A stretch of 64,000 nt of DNA from Planctomycetota bacterium (GTDB lineage: Bacteria > Planctomycetota > Planctomycetia > Gemmatales > Gemmataceae): NCBI GenBank assembly GCA_021413735.1, contig JAIOPV010000188.1:1-64000 (forward strand), written 5' to 3'. Shown here in pieces: positions 1-8,101 of the stretch. Position 1 is the stretch's first letter, and every line of letters starts with the position of its first letter. The notes under the pieces are model-generated. The model did not search any database, was not told the origin of the DNA, and saw nothing but the letters and a program-made list of their open reading frames with translations. Made by a program: the position numbers and the translations under genes.

Positions 1-112
1 GGCAGCTATTTCACCACGGGCGATCATCCGCCAGCAGCTACGCCCCAAGGACTCACTCCTTCCTGATAAAAGGGTGGAGGTACTGGCTCTCCGTGAGCCG
101 TTCCCTCATTCC

Positions 113-835
113 TCATCCACGCTTCGTGACGCACAGCACCAGATCGACGACCCAGCATCCGCGAACGTGTACCTGCTTCTCGTCACGGCAATGGCACAGG
201 ATGTCGTCGTTGTCGCAGCCTACGTCTTGAAGAGCATCGGCGAGAATTGGCATCGCTGAGAAGTCCCGCGATTCGTAGATGTGCCGTGCGAGCGACAGCA
301 CGGTGTCACTGCCCCATGACGGATCGAGGGCAACCGGGCGGAATGGATTCCCGAAGATGTCGCGGAGAAGATCAGCTTGCAACAAGTATTCATCATGTTC
401 GGGCGGTGAATCGTTTGCCAGTGCGGCATCTTCGATCAGTTGTATTGTGACCTGGAACAAGTCCCCTCCGCCGAGAGATGCGGACGCCACCCCGACTCGA
501 CCCGCGTGAAATACATCGGGCACTTGCCCTGCTTCATCGAGTTCGCCATAAGCCGCTGTTGCCGCCGCACGCATGTCCCGTTTTGAGGCAATTCCGTCTG
601 CGTATGACTCTGCAAGGGCGACCGCAGACCGACAGGCTTCACCCGGCATATGGGGGATGCATCGCCTCGCGCACCCGCACATAAAAAGCCGCCACTTGCG
701 TCCTTGAATCTCTGATTCAAGGCACTCCAGCATGTCGCGAGGGTGCGTCTCGGTTTGCCACCAGAGTTCGCGGGAATCTGGGTCCAATCCGAACGGCGAT
801 TCGTCGCTCACTTGCGGTGCTCCGAGGTGCGTCAT
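113..835 (-). CDS. Gemmata-type paralog family protein, copy 1 (function unknown)
   Basis: A 240-residue soluble protein when begun at the internal ATG (MTHLGAPQ); a longer start at 940 would overlap the upstream paralog. The N-terminal third contains RKWRLFMCGCARR, the middle is helical and Ala-rich, and the C-terminal half carries LLRDIFGNPFRPV, PILADALQDVGC and HVRGCWVVDLVL. This arrangement matches a large paralog family that I recall from Gemmata-type genomes and that has no assigned function. The last residues (CVTKRG) differ from the usual ending. It lies 35 bases downstream of a second copy in the same direction, so the two probably form a tandem duplication and one transcription unit. 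Confidence 0.7.
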   Translation of the reverse strand: MTHLGAPQVSDESPFGLDPDSRELWWQTETHPRDMLECLESEIQGRKWRLFMCGCARRCIPHMPGEACRSAVALAESYADGIASKRDMRAAATAAYGELDEAGQVPDVFHAGRVGVASASLGGGDLFQVTIQLIEDAALANDSPPEHDEYLLQADLLRDIFGNPFRPVALDPSWGSDTVLSLARHIYESRDFSAMPILADALQDVGCDNDDILCHCRDEKQVHVRGCWVVDLVLCVTKRG

Positions 836-870
836 GAACGACCCCGCGTACTTCGTCCAAAACCGCTGTG

Positions 871-1554
871 TCACGCCTTTCCGAGCACCAAATCCACGAC
901 CCAACATCCACGGACGTGAACGCCGTTCGGTTCGCGGCAATGCGCCAGGATGTCATTGCTATTGCAGCCCGCATCTTGGAGAGCGTCGGCGAGGATCGGC
1001 ATTCGGTCGAATGCACGGTCTGCGTAGATGCCTTCGGCGAGTACGATGACGGTGGACGTGAGCCAAGAGGGTTCAATGACAACGGGATGGAAAGGGTTGC
1101 CGTAGATGTCACGAAGCAGAATGCACTGACTTTTCTCTTCCTCTTTGTACGCTTGACGAGCTTTCTTTTCTCGTTCTCTCGCTGTTGCAGCAGCACACAC
1201 AGCCTCTCGCAGCGACATGACATCACATGCTGCCGCACTGGAAGCACTGTATTCAGCGGTCTTCGGTATGCGATGGCGTCGAATGATAAACCCGCTTTGT
1301 TCCATTTCAGCAATGACAGACCTTGCCCCCTCCATTACGGCCCAGGACTCTTTTTCCGAAATTACATCGTCTGCCACATTCTCGATTGTCTTCACAGCCT
1401 GCCAACTACGCTTGTCCGGCATAAGAACAATGACTCTTCGGCAACAGGCAACGTAAAACAAACGATGCTTACGAGCAGTCGCAATGTCCTCTTCCTCTGT
1501 GTGGTTGAGGAGTTCTTCGATGGAATCACAAGTCAACCATTCCGCTGCTGTCAT
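871..1554 (-). CDS. Gemmata-type paralog family protein, copy 2 (function unknown)
   Basis: A 227-residue protein from the ATG of MTAAEWLTCDS. The reading frame continues upstream to 1734, but that part is compositionally unlike a protein and antisense to a GC-rich hairpin. It shares with the downstream copy the motifs HRLFYVACCRR, LLRDIYGNPFHPV, PILADALQDAGC and HVRGCWVVDLVLGKA. The middle contains an extra Lys/Glu/Arg-rich helical stretch (about residues 120-150). Base composition is more AT-rich than most of the window. No enzymatic motif is visible. The two copies are diverged, so the duplication is not recent. Confidence 0.72.
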   Translation of the reverse strand: MTAAEWLTCDSIEELLNHTEEEDIATARKHRLFYVACCRRVIVLMPDKRSWQAVKTIENVADDVISEKESWAVMEGARSVIAEMEQSGFIIRRHRIPKTAEYSASSAAACDVMSLREAVCAAATAREREKKARQAYKEEEKSQCILLRDIYGNPFHPVVIEPSWLTSTVIVLAEGIYADRAFDRMPILADALQDAGCNSNDILAHCREPNGVHVRGCWVVDLVLGKA

Positions 1555-1621
1555 CGCTCGCCCTCTGAACCGTTTTCGCCCGATTGTACACGATCCCGCC
1601 CGCGTCGCGCACTCCCCCACC

Positions 1622-1650
1622 ACCACGGGCCACGGGAGTAAACCCGTGGT
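1622..1650 (-). terminator. Hairpin downstream of the primase-like gene
   Basis: The arms ACCACGGG and CCCGTGGT pair around a short spacer, and an alternative inner pairing CCACGGG/CCCGTGG leaves a six-base loop. It lies 20 bases past the stop of the primase-like gene and 68 bases before the start of the next minus-strand gene. There is no strong T-run, so it may be a stabilising hairpin rather than a classical terminator. Confidence 0.35.
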
Positions 1651-1669
1651 TGCGATTTGCCGGCGCGCG

Positions 1670-4147
1670 TCACTCGGTCGGGTTGTCGAACAGCGTCGGC
1701 GTCGGTGCTGGTGGTGCTGGTGTTGGTGTGACAACCGGGGGCACGTCTGGCACGTGGGGCAGGATGATTTCGCCAGAGTCGAAGTGGTACGGGTCGCTGT
1801 TGTCGGCCATCATCAATTCCATGTCGCCCAGCACGGCCGCAACGTCGGGGATATACCCGTCAGGGTCGCGGGGGATTGCGTCCACATCGAATTTCGCCCA
1901 GATGACTGCCCGTTCGGCCCCGCCCTCGGTCATGCAGTCGGGAGCCGTTCCGACATGCAGGCCGTCCCGCACTTGTTCGAGCTTCAGCCCGACCGCCTTG
2001 AGCTTCGCCAAGACGGTTTTCGACTTTCGCCCACTCCATCCGTCGATCCGCTCGTGCTGCGAGGGGCGACGCTCGCGAGCCATTGCCCAGCACGTGGCCA
2101 TCCGAACGGGGCGTGGTTGTGGGTCGTCGGGAGCGATCACCACGACAGCGATAGCCGCGATAACCTCGGTGAAGGCGTCCACGTGCGTGATGGGTTCTGA
2201 TTTGGCGAACTTGACGGTCGCCACCAAGATGGCGTCTGTGTCGCCCACTTCAACGCAGACGTATTTCCCTTTGAGCCGTCGGACTGATCGCAGCCGTGAA
2301 CCAGTCGCCTCAATCCGGCTGCCGCGCCATACGTGGAGTTCGATACCGTCAGCCAGCGTTGACGATAAACGTTGACGGGCCAAGCTTGCCCACGTGAATC
2401 GGTTCTCTGGCCCACAGACGGGGCAGGGCCTCTTGTGGCACACCGTATCGACCAGAACTAGCTTGGTTGGGTCGTCCCGACGGCGAACGAGTTGCTGGCC
2501 CCAGTCTGGGCACTTGGTGTCAGTCCGGGGACGCAATGCCCGGACTGGGGCAAGATCGAGTGTGGGGGGGACAGGTTCGGCGACACTCTCATGTGTGCAA
2601 GAATCAGTCCCGTCAGATGTCCGCTTTGTTGCAACTGTATTAATTAAGAGAGAAGAAAGCGGACATTTTTCCGGGACTGATTCTTGCACAGGTTTGACTA
2701 TCAGTGAGGCACAAAACGACGCAAGTGATTTACGGATATCGTCTTCCGTCGTCTCGTCGTGTTCCGGCCCCAGGTAGTCGTGGTTTAGCCGACGTGGGAC
2801 GAACACGTCCGCAGTGTTGTGGGTGATGTCGGGGGCCAGCTTCGCAAGGAACTCCAGGCCGATGTGGTTCAAGTCGCCACGGCCGTACTTGTGGGCGTCG
2901 GGTACGCGGGCTTTGAGCCATGCCCGGACGTCCTTGTGGACTTGTGGGAATGGTGGGGGAAGTTTGGCGAGCCGTGCCCTCTCATGCTCAATCAGCCAAG
3001 TTTCGTACAGCCCGCCCATCGCGAGCCGCTGACGCTCAGTCAGTTGTGGTTCGGGTGCAGCCGGTAGCGTGTCCTTCGCGACTGGTGGTTTCCAGTTCGG
3101 GTCGTGTGGCATCATGCGGTGCCAGACGGGCATGCCCAGCCGGTCGGCCAGATGCTGTGCGATCTTTGCCGTCTTGGTGTTGGCGTATCCGCTGCGGTCG
3201 ATGTCACGAGTCAGAATGATGACGAACTTTTCCGGGATACGCTTCTGCATGATGGCGCGGCGAATGACCGCAGCCAGATAACTGGCCCCCGCTCCGGCCT
3301 GCCAGTATCCCAGGCACCCCAGGCCCATTGACCCCGATGCGGCACAGTCTGACCCACCCTCATCAATCAGTAGAGTCCGGGTCCGCGTGACATGCTCCTT
3401 CCAGCCCTTCGGAATCGTGATCCCACGCGGCCGATTGAATAACGCTTCCTTGTCCTTCTCGCTCCCCTCCGGCGGTCGCTGATTAGCCGACATGGGGGTA
3501 AGCAGCCCGTCGTCGGTGACCGTGATTTCTGGCCACGTCGAGTACCCTTTCTTCCATGTGAACTCGGCCGGTGAAACAAAGTCGTCGGGCATCACGCCCA
3601 CGCCGCAATCGGCCAAAGCCCACCAGCACACGCCGCCCATCTCACGGGCGATACGTTCGTGGTGTCTGCCGGCTTTGGCGTTCGTCAGGAACGCCTGAAG
3701 GGTAGCGTGGATGTTCTCACGCCACTGCGGGATTGCCTTCCCGTGGTCGGCTGGTGTGTGCGGGAGTGACACAAGTGGACGGGACGCAGCAGTTCGGCCG
3801 CGTGTGCTAGTGGGCAGCGTGATTCCGTACTTACCGGCGTAGTATGCCTGTGCCGCTTGCCAATCGGTGAACCGACCGTGATGCGCACAGTAGTGCCAGA
3901 TTCCGACACACTCGCCGCCATTGTGGTCGTACACCAAGCCGTTCTTGATGTTGATGCTTGTCGAGCTATTTTGCCCACGCCGGTCATGACTGGCCCACTC
4001 GCCAGTTGTTCGCCAACTGTCCGGCCAGTCGAGGCCATTCTCTTTCAGGATTCCGACGATGCCATCCGCGCCGGCTTTATCAAAGATCGCGCGATCTACT
4101 TGCCGCCACGGTGAGTTTGGGTTGCCGTCTGCCTTGGTGGACGCCAT
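1670..4147 (-). CDS. TOPRIM-domain primase-like protein of a mobile element
   Basis: An 825-residue protein from the ATG preceded by GGAG nine bases upstream (an in-frame start at 4204 lacks this). Around residues 270-350 the sequence LLIDEGGSDCAASGSMGLGC followed by a strand and ILTRDIDRSGYANTKTAK has the layout of a TOPRIM fold: an acidic residue, a helix, then a D-x-D motif. The N-terminal part has Trp/His-rich segments typical of primase-associated regions (VYDHNGGECVGIWHYCAHHG), and about residue 570 has CHKRPCPVC, a possible half zinc site. The C-terminus is Pro-rich. I see no Walker A motif, so a fused helicase is unlikely. Probable role: replication or mobilisation of the element. It ends the minus-strand gene run behind the promoter near 5722. 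Confidence 0.5.
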   Translation of the reverse strand: MASTKADGNPNSPWRQVDRAIFDKAGADGIVGILKENGLDWPDSWRTTGEWASHDRRGQNSSTSINIKNGLVYDHNGGECVGIWHYCAHHGRFTDWQAAQAYYAGKYGITLPTSTRGRTAASRPLVSLPHTPADHGKAIPQWRENIHATLQAFLTNAKAGRHHERIAREMGGVCWWALADCGVGVMPDDFVSPAEFTWKKGYSTWPEITVTDDGLLTPMSANQRPPEGSEKDKEALFNRPRGITIPKGWKEHVTRTRTLLIDEGGSDCAASGSMGLGCLGYWQAGAGASYLAAVIRRAIMQKRIPEKFVIILTRDIDRSGYANTKTAKIAQHLADRLGMPVWHRMMPHDPNWKPPVAKDTLPAAPEPQLTERQRLAMGGLYETWLIEHERARLAKLPPPFPQVHKDVRAWLKARVPDAHKYGRGDLNHIGLEFLAKLAPDITHNTADVFVPRRLNHDYLGPEHDETTEDDIRKSLASFCASLIVKPVQESVPEKCPLSSLLINTVATKRTSDGTDSCTHESVAEPVPPTLDLAPVRALRPRTDTKCPDWGQQLVRRRDDPTKLVLVDTVCHKRPCPVCGPENRFTWASLARQRLSSTLADGIELHVWRGSRIEATGSRLRSVRRLKGKYVCVEVGDTDAILVATVKFAKSEPITHVDAFTEVIAAIAVVVIAPDDPQPRPVRMATCWAMARERRPSQHERIDGWSGRKSKTVLAKLKAVGLKLEQVRDGLHVGTAPDCMTEGGAERAVIWAKFDVDAIPRDPDGYIPDVAAVLGDMELMMADNSDPYHFDSGEIILPHVPDVPPVVTPTPAPPAPTPTLFDNPTE

Positions 4148-4278
4148 GATGTGCTGACTCCGTTGCGATTGCTTTCGCCCGCTTTGGGTGGGTGGCGAAA
4201 GCAAGAATGATGTGACTTGGTTGGGCGGTTCGTTCTGACGCGGCTCGTGCTATGGTGGCACGAGCCGCGTCGCTCTAT

Positions 4279-4551
4279 CTATGCGGCTGCCAACCTCTCG
4301 GCGCGCGAGGTGCGAGCGGCCTCACGCCACCAGATCACAAACCGAATATGGTCTGCGATTTTGTCGCCACCGCACTCCCGCACAGCGTCAGAAATCACCA
4401 GCCACTGGGTCAGGTCGCTGGCGCGAGGCTCGAATTTTTGTACGACTGGATACAGTCGCCCCAGCATCTCGTGTGTTCGCTTGTCGAGGTGGTGCTGGTG
4501 GGCTATCCGATCACAGATTCGGTCGATGGGTTTTCGTTTTCGTTTTGGCAT
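4279..4551 (-). CDS. Small basic protein, unrecognised
   Basis: A 90-residue protein starting MPKRKRKPIDRICDRIAHQH. The N-terminus is strongly basic and the rest is predicted helical, with WLVISDAVRECGGDKIADHI and WWREAARTSRAERLAAA. It lies between the small HTH gene and the primase-like gene, on the same strand with short gaps, so it is probably co-transcribed. No family recognised; a nucleic-acid-binding accessory protein is a guess from charge alone. Confidence 0.5.
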   Translation of the reverse strand: MPKRKRKPIDRICDRIAHQHHLDKRTHEMLGRLYPVVQKFEPRASDLTQWLVISDAVRECGGDKIADHIRFVIWWREAARTSRAERLAAA

Positions 4552-4605
4552 AACTTCCCTTTCTTTTCGTGTCCGGGGCTGCTCACCCCGGCCGCGTCGT
4601 TTCGT

Positions 4606-4842
4606 TTAGCGGACTCGTTCGGCAGTGCGGGTGCGGCCATCCAGGTAAACCAGCCGTGCCTCTTCCTTGGCCAAGAAGTAGTCACGCACACGGTACACGG
4701 TCGCCGCTGACGCATGGTCCCAGCGGAACGAACCGTCGGGCATCCGTAATTTTGGGGTACAGAGTCCGTAGCGGACCCAGGCCCGCACCTTCTTGCGGTC
4801 AACGCCCAGGTCGGCGGTTGTCATCAGCGTTTCGTCATCCAT
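4606..4842 (-). CDS. Small helix-turn-helix protein (MerR/excisionase-like)
   Basis: A 78-residue protein. The start MDDETLMTTADLGVDRKK is chosen because AAGGAG lies seven bases upstream; the frame extends to 4977 without such a site and would abut the upstream stop. Residues 7-60 read as a helix-turn-helix with a wing: LMTTADLGVDRKKVRAWVRY, then GLCTPKLRMPDGSFRWDHAS and a helix VYRVRDYFLAKEEA. This resembles the DNA-binding half of MerR proteins and phage-type excisionases. Next to a serine integrase, a recombination directionality factor or a local repressor is plausible, but not shown. Confidence 0.55.
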   Translation of the reverse strand: MDDETLMTTADLGVDRKKVRAWVRYGLCTPKLRMPDGSFRWDHASAATVYRVRDYFLAKEEARLVYLDGRTRTAERVR

Positions 4843-4977
4843 TGGGATGCTCCTTGAGGCTGGCATGTCGTCACTGCCGACACTGTGTCCGTTCTGTTCC
4901 GGGATGTAAACCCACGGGTTGTGCAGCGTCAGGTAGAGCGCTGCACGATTGTGAAGATTTCGTGAAGGCGCGAACAC

Positions 4978-5586
4978 TCACACCAAACGCCCGGCCCGCC
5001 AATCCGCATACGCCTGCGGGAAGCGGCGTCCGTATTTCGACATCAAGTGCCGGACGAACTCTTCCTCCGCGACTTCGCTTCTCACGGCGACGGCCTCGCG
5101 GATCGCGTGGGAAATGGGTTCGCCGTCACGCTCCTGCAACCAATCGGCGACGACAAGCCAACCGGTGTTGTCGGTGTCTTTGACAAGCGGGATGTCCGGG
5201 TAGAGCCACGGGAGATTGTTGAGCAGGTGGTTGTTCAGTTGTGGGTTCGCGCGGATTTCGATTGCGAGGATCGAAACCAAAAAGTCGCGGTACTGCTTGG
5301 TGGTGATTTCAGACGACCCGAAATCAGCGGCCAATAGATGAGCCTGGGAGTGGCAATTAAGCCAAAAGCTATCGGTTCGTTTTTTGCTCGGCGTCTTGGC
5401 AAACAAGATTCGCGGCAGAACATCGAGCAGCAAATCGTATGAGGTACGGGGAAAGGGCGGGCTGGCATCTCGGCGGCGAGTGTCCCATTCACGATATAGC
5501 TGTTCGGAATTCTCGTTCTTCTGGGGCCAGTCGAGGCTATCCCACAGATTCTTGATGCTCGTGTAACTCGGCTTCCGAACGGCCAT
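4978..5586 (-). CDS. Element protein with TIGR02996-like segment
   Basis: A 202-residue soluble protein. Residues about 140-170 (DTDNTGWLVVADWLQERDGE followed by PISHAIREAV) resemble the short TIGR02996 repeat-companion motif (ADWLEERGD then a helix), which is abundant in Gemmata-type genomes. The N-terminal 130 residues are helical and unrecognised. It is the first gene downstream of the TATAAT promoter and palindrome at 5722-5741, with a leader of about 130 bases. Function unknown. Confidence 0.55.
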   Translation of the reverse strand: MAVRKPSYTSIKNLWDSLDWPQKNENSEQLYREWDTRRRDASPPFPRTSYDLLLDVLPRILFAKTPSKKRTDSFWLNCHSQAHLLAADFGSSEITTKQYRDFLVSILAIEIRANPQLNNHLLNNLPWLYPDIPLVKDTDNTGWLVVADWLQERDGEPISHAIREAVAVRSEVAEEEFVRHLMSKYGRRFPQAYADWRAGRLV

Positions 5587-5721
5587 CTCTCAAGCTCCTG
5601 CTGCTCTGTCCACCTATCCAGCCGATCACGTCGCCGGCTCTGCACAGTTACCTAGCTACCCTAGCGCGCCCTGAAACAAAGTCAAGTGTCTGGTTGTCTA
5701 TCCTATCTGACACTTGCCTTA

Positions 5722-5741
5722 ATTATACCCGGAATCCGGGT
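5722..5741 (-). promoter_or_regulatory. TATAAT promoter with abutting 15-base palindrome
   Basis: On the minus strand a perfect TATAAT (comp. 5722-5727) is immediately preceded by the palindrome ACCCGGATTCCGGGT (5727-5741; seven-base arms around one base). CTGACA lies further upstream but with a spacer that is too long for a standard -35. The palindrome occupies the spacer, where a repressor would block polymerase. It probably drives the 202-residue gene and the genes after it; the regulator could be the small HTH protein. Confidence 0.5.
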
Positions 5742-5780
5742 AAAGTGTACTTGTCAGAATGACATGAGTGCGAACGAAAC

Positions 5781-5805
5781 AGCCCGCGAGTTGGACTCGC
5801 GGGCT
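5781..5805. repeat. Perfect 10-bp stem hairpin, related to the recombinase terminator
   Basis: AGCCCGCGAG and CTCGCGGGCT pair around the loop TTGGA. The bases that follow (TGTGGCGTTGGCG) also follow the hairpin at 6148-6174, with only one or two changes, so the two are copies of one repeat about 370 bases apart. No strong T-run follows here. Confidence 0.55.
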
Positions 5806-6136
5806 GTGGCGTTGGCGCGATGGCTCGGCCAGTGTCACAAAAGAACACCAAGGACAGGTCTGACCATACGGCCGTTGCCGCGTGCTGAGTGGCGACCCGT
5901 CCATCTCACCGAAATGCTGCCCGTATAACGCCCTGTGCGACTTCCGGCTTCTGAGCGAACTCGGCATGGTGGTGGCGGCTCTGCTGCAACAGGTTCATCT
6001 GGGTGGCTGCATTCCCACTGTCCGGGAAATCGACCTGCATCTGCAAACATTTTGCTCCTGGTTTGTGGAAGGATTGTCTGCCCCCTTTCTGACGACCGAA
6101 GTCGGGGCTTTCATCCTCCAATCTGAAAGAATTGCC

Positions 6137-6174
6137 AAAAAATCATCAGCCCGTGAGTGTGACACTCGCAGGCT
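6137..6174 (-). terminator. Intrinsic terminator of the serine recombinase
   Basis: Read on the minus strand, a 13-bp stem with two mismatches (6148-6174) is followed by GATGA and a run of six T (complement of 6137-6142). It begins 16 bases after the recombinase stop codon. Confidence 0.7.
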
Positions 6175-6190
6175 GTGGTGTTGGCGTCGG

Positions 6191-8014
6191 TTACTTGTTT
6201 GGCGTGGGCAGCAGCGTCACCGTGCTGACTCCAAGTTTGCCCTTCACCAACGGCGTGCCGCTGAAGAGACACTCAATCACGGTCTTGCCTTCCTCGCCGG
6301 CCTCGTGCCGCACACCCATCACGCCCTCTTCCAGCATCGCCACGGCATTCGGTTCGTCGAGGCGAAGGGGCATCCACTCGAAGCCGCTGTCGCGAATCGA
6401 CACGCAGTTCAGCGTGCCGTTCGTGCCCTTGTAGGCGTGAAGGTACTCGGCGAAGTACGTCTGGGTGGCACCCGATTTGAAGCCCACAACCACATATGCC
6501 ATTCGCTGCTTGTCCAGCCCCATGAACACGCAGCGGATGCCGCTGATGCTGCGTCGCAGTGCGGCCTTCACTTTCGTTCGCATCTCGTCGGATGGGTCTT
6601 TCATCATCAGCCCCATCAGTGTCCGAGCTTCGCCCCACGCTTCGGCCACCGGGTTTGCGGCGTCGCGCTGGGCTGCGGCCAGTTCCTCGTGCAGCCCACG
6701 CAGGGTCAGGTTGATGCCGGCCAGCTTCGCGGCCACCGTGTCCACGATATCCTCGTCGTCCATTTTCTTTTCCCAGGCCGCTTTGAGCGACTTCTGCTTT
6801 TCAATTCTGCCCGCAATGGCCGCTACGTTCTTCGCCGCGTCGTTCTCGCCCTGGATGTCGGCAACCGTAACTTCGGTGAGTGCCGAGATAACCGCCGTCT
6901 CGAATGGTGCAGCCGGGAAGCTGGACCAGTGGCCACCGCGACCGCCTTTGGCATTTACGGGCACAATGATCGACGTGCGATTTTTCAGGTGCTTGTAAGT
7001 GAATGTTCCGCCGTTGCGGGCATCGGTCAGCAGGCCCGCGAAAAGGTTCACGTGCCGCCCGTGCCGGCCCGCACCTTTTCCGGCACGTGTCGTCAGCCCG
7101 GACTGGACGGCGTAGTAGTCCTGTTCGGAGATGATGGAAGGGTAATACCCCTTGATCGGGTCGCCGTCGGTCTTTCGTGTCTTGAGTCGGCCCGTGTGGG
7201 GTTGAAAGTATCCAATGGTTGCAGCCGAGCGAAGGATAAATCGAACGCCCGATTCGCTCCACGCCACTGGCCGATATTTCTTCTCGGCTTTCTTGACGCC
7301 GAGTTGGCCCGGCACGGGCATTTGTTTCTTGCCCAGCACGGGCACTTTTTCCGTGTTCATGATCTTTGCGATGGCACAGCAGCCTTTTCCCTCCAGGGCC
7401 AGTTTGAACAGCCGGCGCACTACGTTGGCTTTCTCTTCGTTTACGGTTGGTCGGTCACCCTTCTTTTCACCGCGAACCAGCCAGTGGGGCACCTGCATCG
7501 GGGTTGCTTCAAGACTGCGCGCCGCCTTCCGCTTGTTTGCCCAAGCGGCCCCGACCCGTTCCGATTTCATTTTCGATTCAGAGTGCCCACGCGAAAGCTC
7601 GAAAATCGTGAACATCAAATCTTGCACGTTGACCAGGTGCCGGAACTCCATGATCGTCGGCGACAATTGAACGATCACGATTCCCTTCCGGATGATCGAC
7701 AGGAACAGTTCCAAGCCAGTGCCGACGACTTCACGGGAAAGCCGGTCAAGGTTCTCGACGAGCAGGAACGAACCACGGGGCACGTACCCGGTTTCGACTT
7801 TCTGGAGGAAGCCCGCGAGTGCGTAGGTGTCCCAGTCGTCGCGGGTGAACCCGGAACGTCCGGCGTCGGTCATCTCAAGTGCGGTGTCAAGAATTACGTC
7901 GGGATGTGCTGCCAACCACGCTTCGCGGTTTTTGTTCTCAGTCTGGCGTCGGACGGAGTCGCCTTCAGCTTGTTCCGGGCTGCTGAATCTAATGTAGCTG
8001 TAGGCGGTTGGCAT
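6191..8014 (-). CDS. Large serine recombinase (integrase)
   Basis: A 607-residue protein from MPTAYSYIRFSS; earlier in-frame starts would overlap the attachment region. The resolvase domain (residues 1-160) has Y-I-R-F-S with Ser11 as the expected nucleophile, and LLVENLDRLSRE. A Recombinase domain (about 180-330) and a C-terminal helical region with a coiled-coil stretch follow. The zinc-ribbon position (LFAGLLTDARNGGTFTY) lacks all the usual cysteines. Its role would be site-specific integration and excision of the surrounding element through a Ser-DNA intermediate. It is the last gene before the truncated kinase and has its own terminator. Confidence 0.88.
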   Translation of the reverse strand: MPTAYSYIRFSSPEQAEGDSVRRQTENKNREAWLAAHPDVILDTALEMTDAGRSGFTRDDWDTYALAGFLQKVETGYVPRGSFLLVENLDRLSREVVGTGLELFLSIIRKGIVIVQLSPTIMEFRHLVNVQDLMFTIFELSRGHSESKMKSERVGAAWANKRKAARSLEATPMQVPHWLVRGEKKGDRPTVNEEKANVVRRLFKLALEGKGCCAIAKIMNTEKVPVLGKKQMPVPGQLGVKKAEKKYRPVAWSESGVRFILRSAATIGYFQPHTGRLKTRKTDGDPIKGYYPSIISEQDYYAVQSGLTTRAGKGAGRHGRHVNLFAGLLTDARNGGTFTYKHLKNRTSIIVPVNAKGGRGGHWSSFPAAPFETAVISALTEVTVADIQGENDAAKNVAAIAGRIEKQKSLKAAWEKKMDDEDIVDTVAAKLAGINLTLRGLHEELAAAQRDAANPVAEAWGEARTLMGLMMKDPSDEMRTKVKAALRRSISGIRCVFMGLDKQRMAYVVVGFKSGATQTYFAEYLHAYKGTNGTLNCVSIRDSGFEWMPLRLDEPNAVAMLEEGVMGVRHEAGEEGKTVIECLFSGTPLVKGKLGVSTVTLLPTPNK

Positions 8015-8086
8015 CGCGTCCCCAGGGATTTCGTGGTGAATCCCCAGTGTACGCGAATTGAAGTCTGATGCAACCAAATTCCGACA

Positions 8087-8101
8087 CTACCTCACGATGT
8101 A
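8087..8101. other. Candidate attachment site in the kinase gene
   Basis: The reading frame follows the kinase family through Tyr-Ile-Val (8093-8101) and departs at 8090-8092. The crossover dinucleotide of the integrase should lie within or next to these bases. The matching second site was not found in the window. Confidence 0.45.

Larger units (their letters stand above)
5587..6190. other. 604-base intergenic region of the element
   Basis: This stretch separates the recombinase stop from the 202-residue gene. It holds a likely promoter with an abutting palindrome (5722-5741), a perfect 10-bp stem hairpin (5781-5805) and the recombinase terminator (6137-6174). The two hairpins share a common sequence. 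A 71-codon minus-strand frame (5906-6121) lacks a convincing start or family match and is not called. Confidence 0.6.
1..8095. mobile_element. Putative serine-integrase element, right end; left end outside window
   Basis: Seen: a large serine recombinase lies at one edge, directly against a Ser/Thr kinase gene whose reading frame stops after about 92 codons. Further inside lie minus-strand accessory genes (202-residue protein, small HTH protein, 90-residue protein, TOPRIM primase-like protein). Known: large serine integrases usually sit next to an attachment site. Inferred: the element entered the kinase gene near 8090-8101. No continuation of the kinase (hinge, HRD, DFG) was found between 1 and 8090, so the other end should lie left of position 1. 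The two paralogous genes at 113-1554 may be cargo or may be host genes if the left end has been rearranged. Confidence 0.45.

Noticed and set aside
5906-6121. Possible 71-residue gene on the minus strand
   Set aside because: Start would be TTG, no clean ribosome site and no family; left as intergenic.
5882-8068. A 728-codon open frame on the plus strand
   Set aside because: It is antisense to the serine recombinase, whose motifs are clear; the plus frame is rich in His/Arg/Gln and matches nothing.
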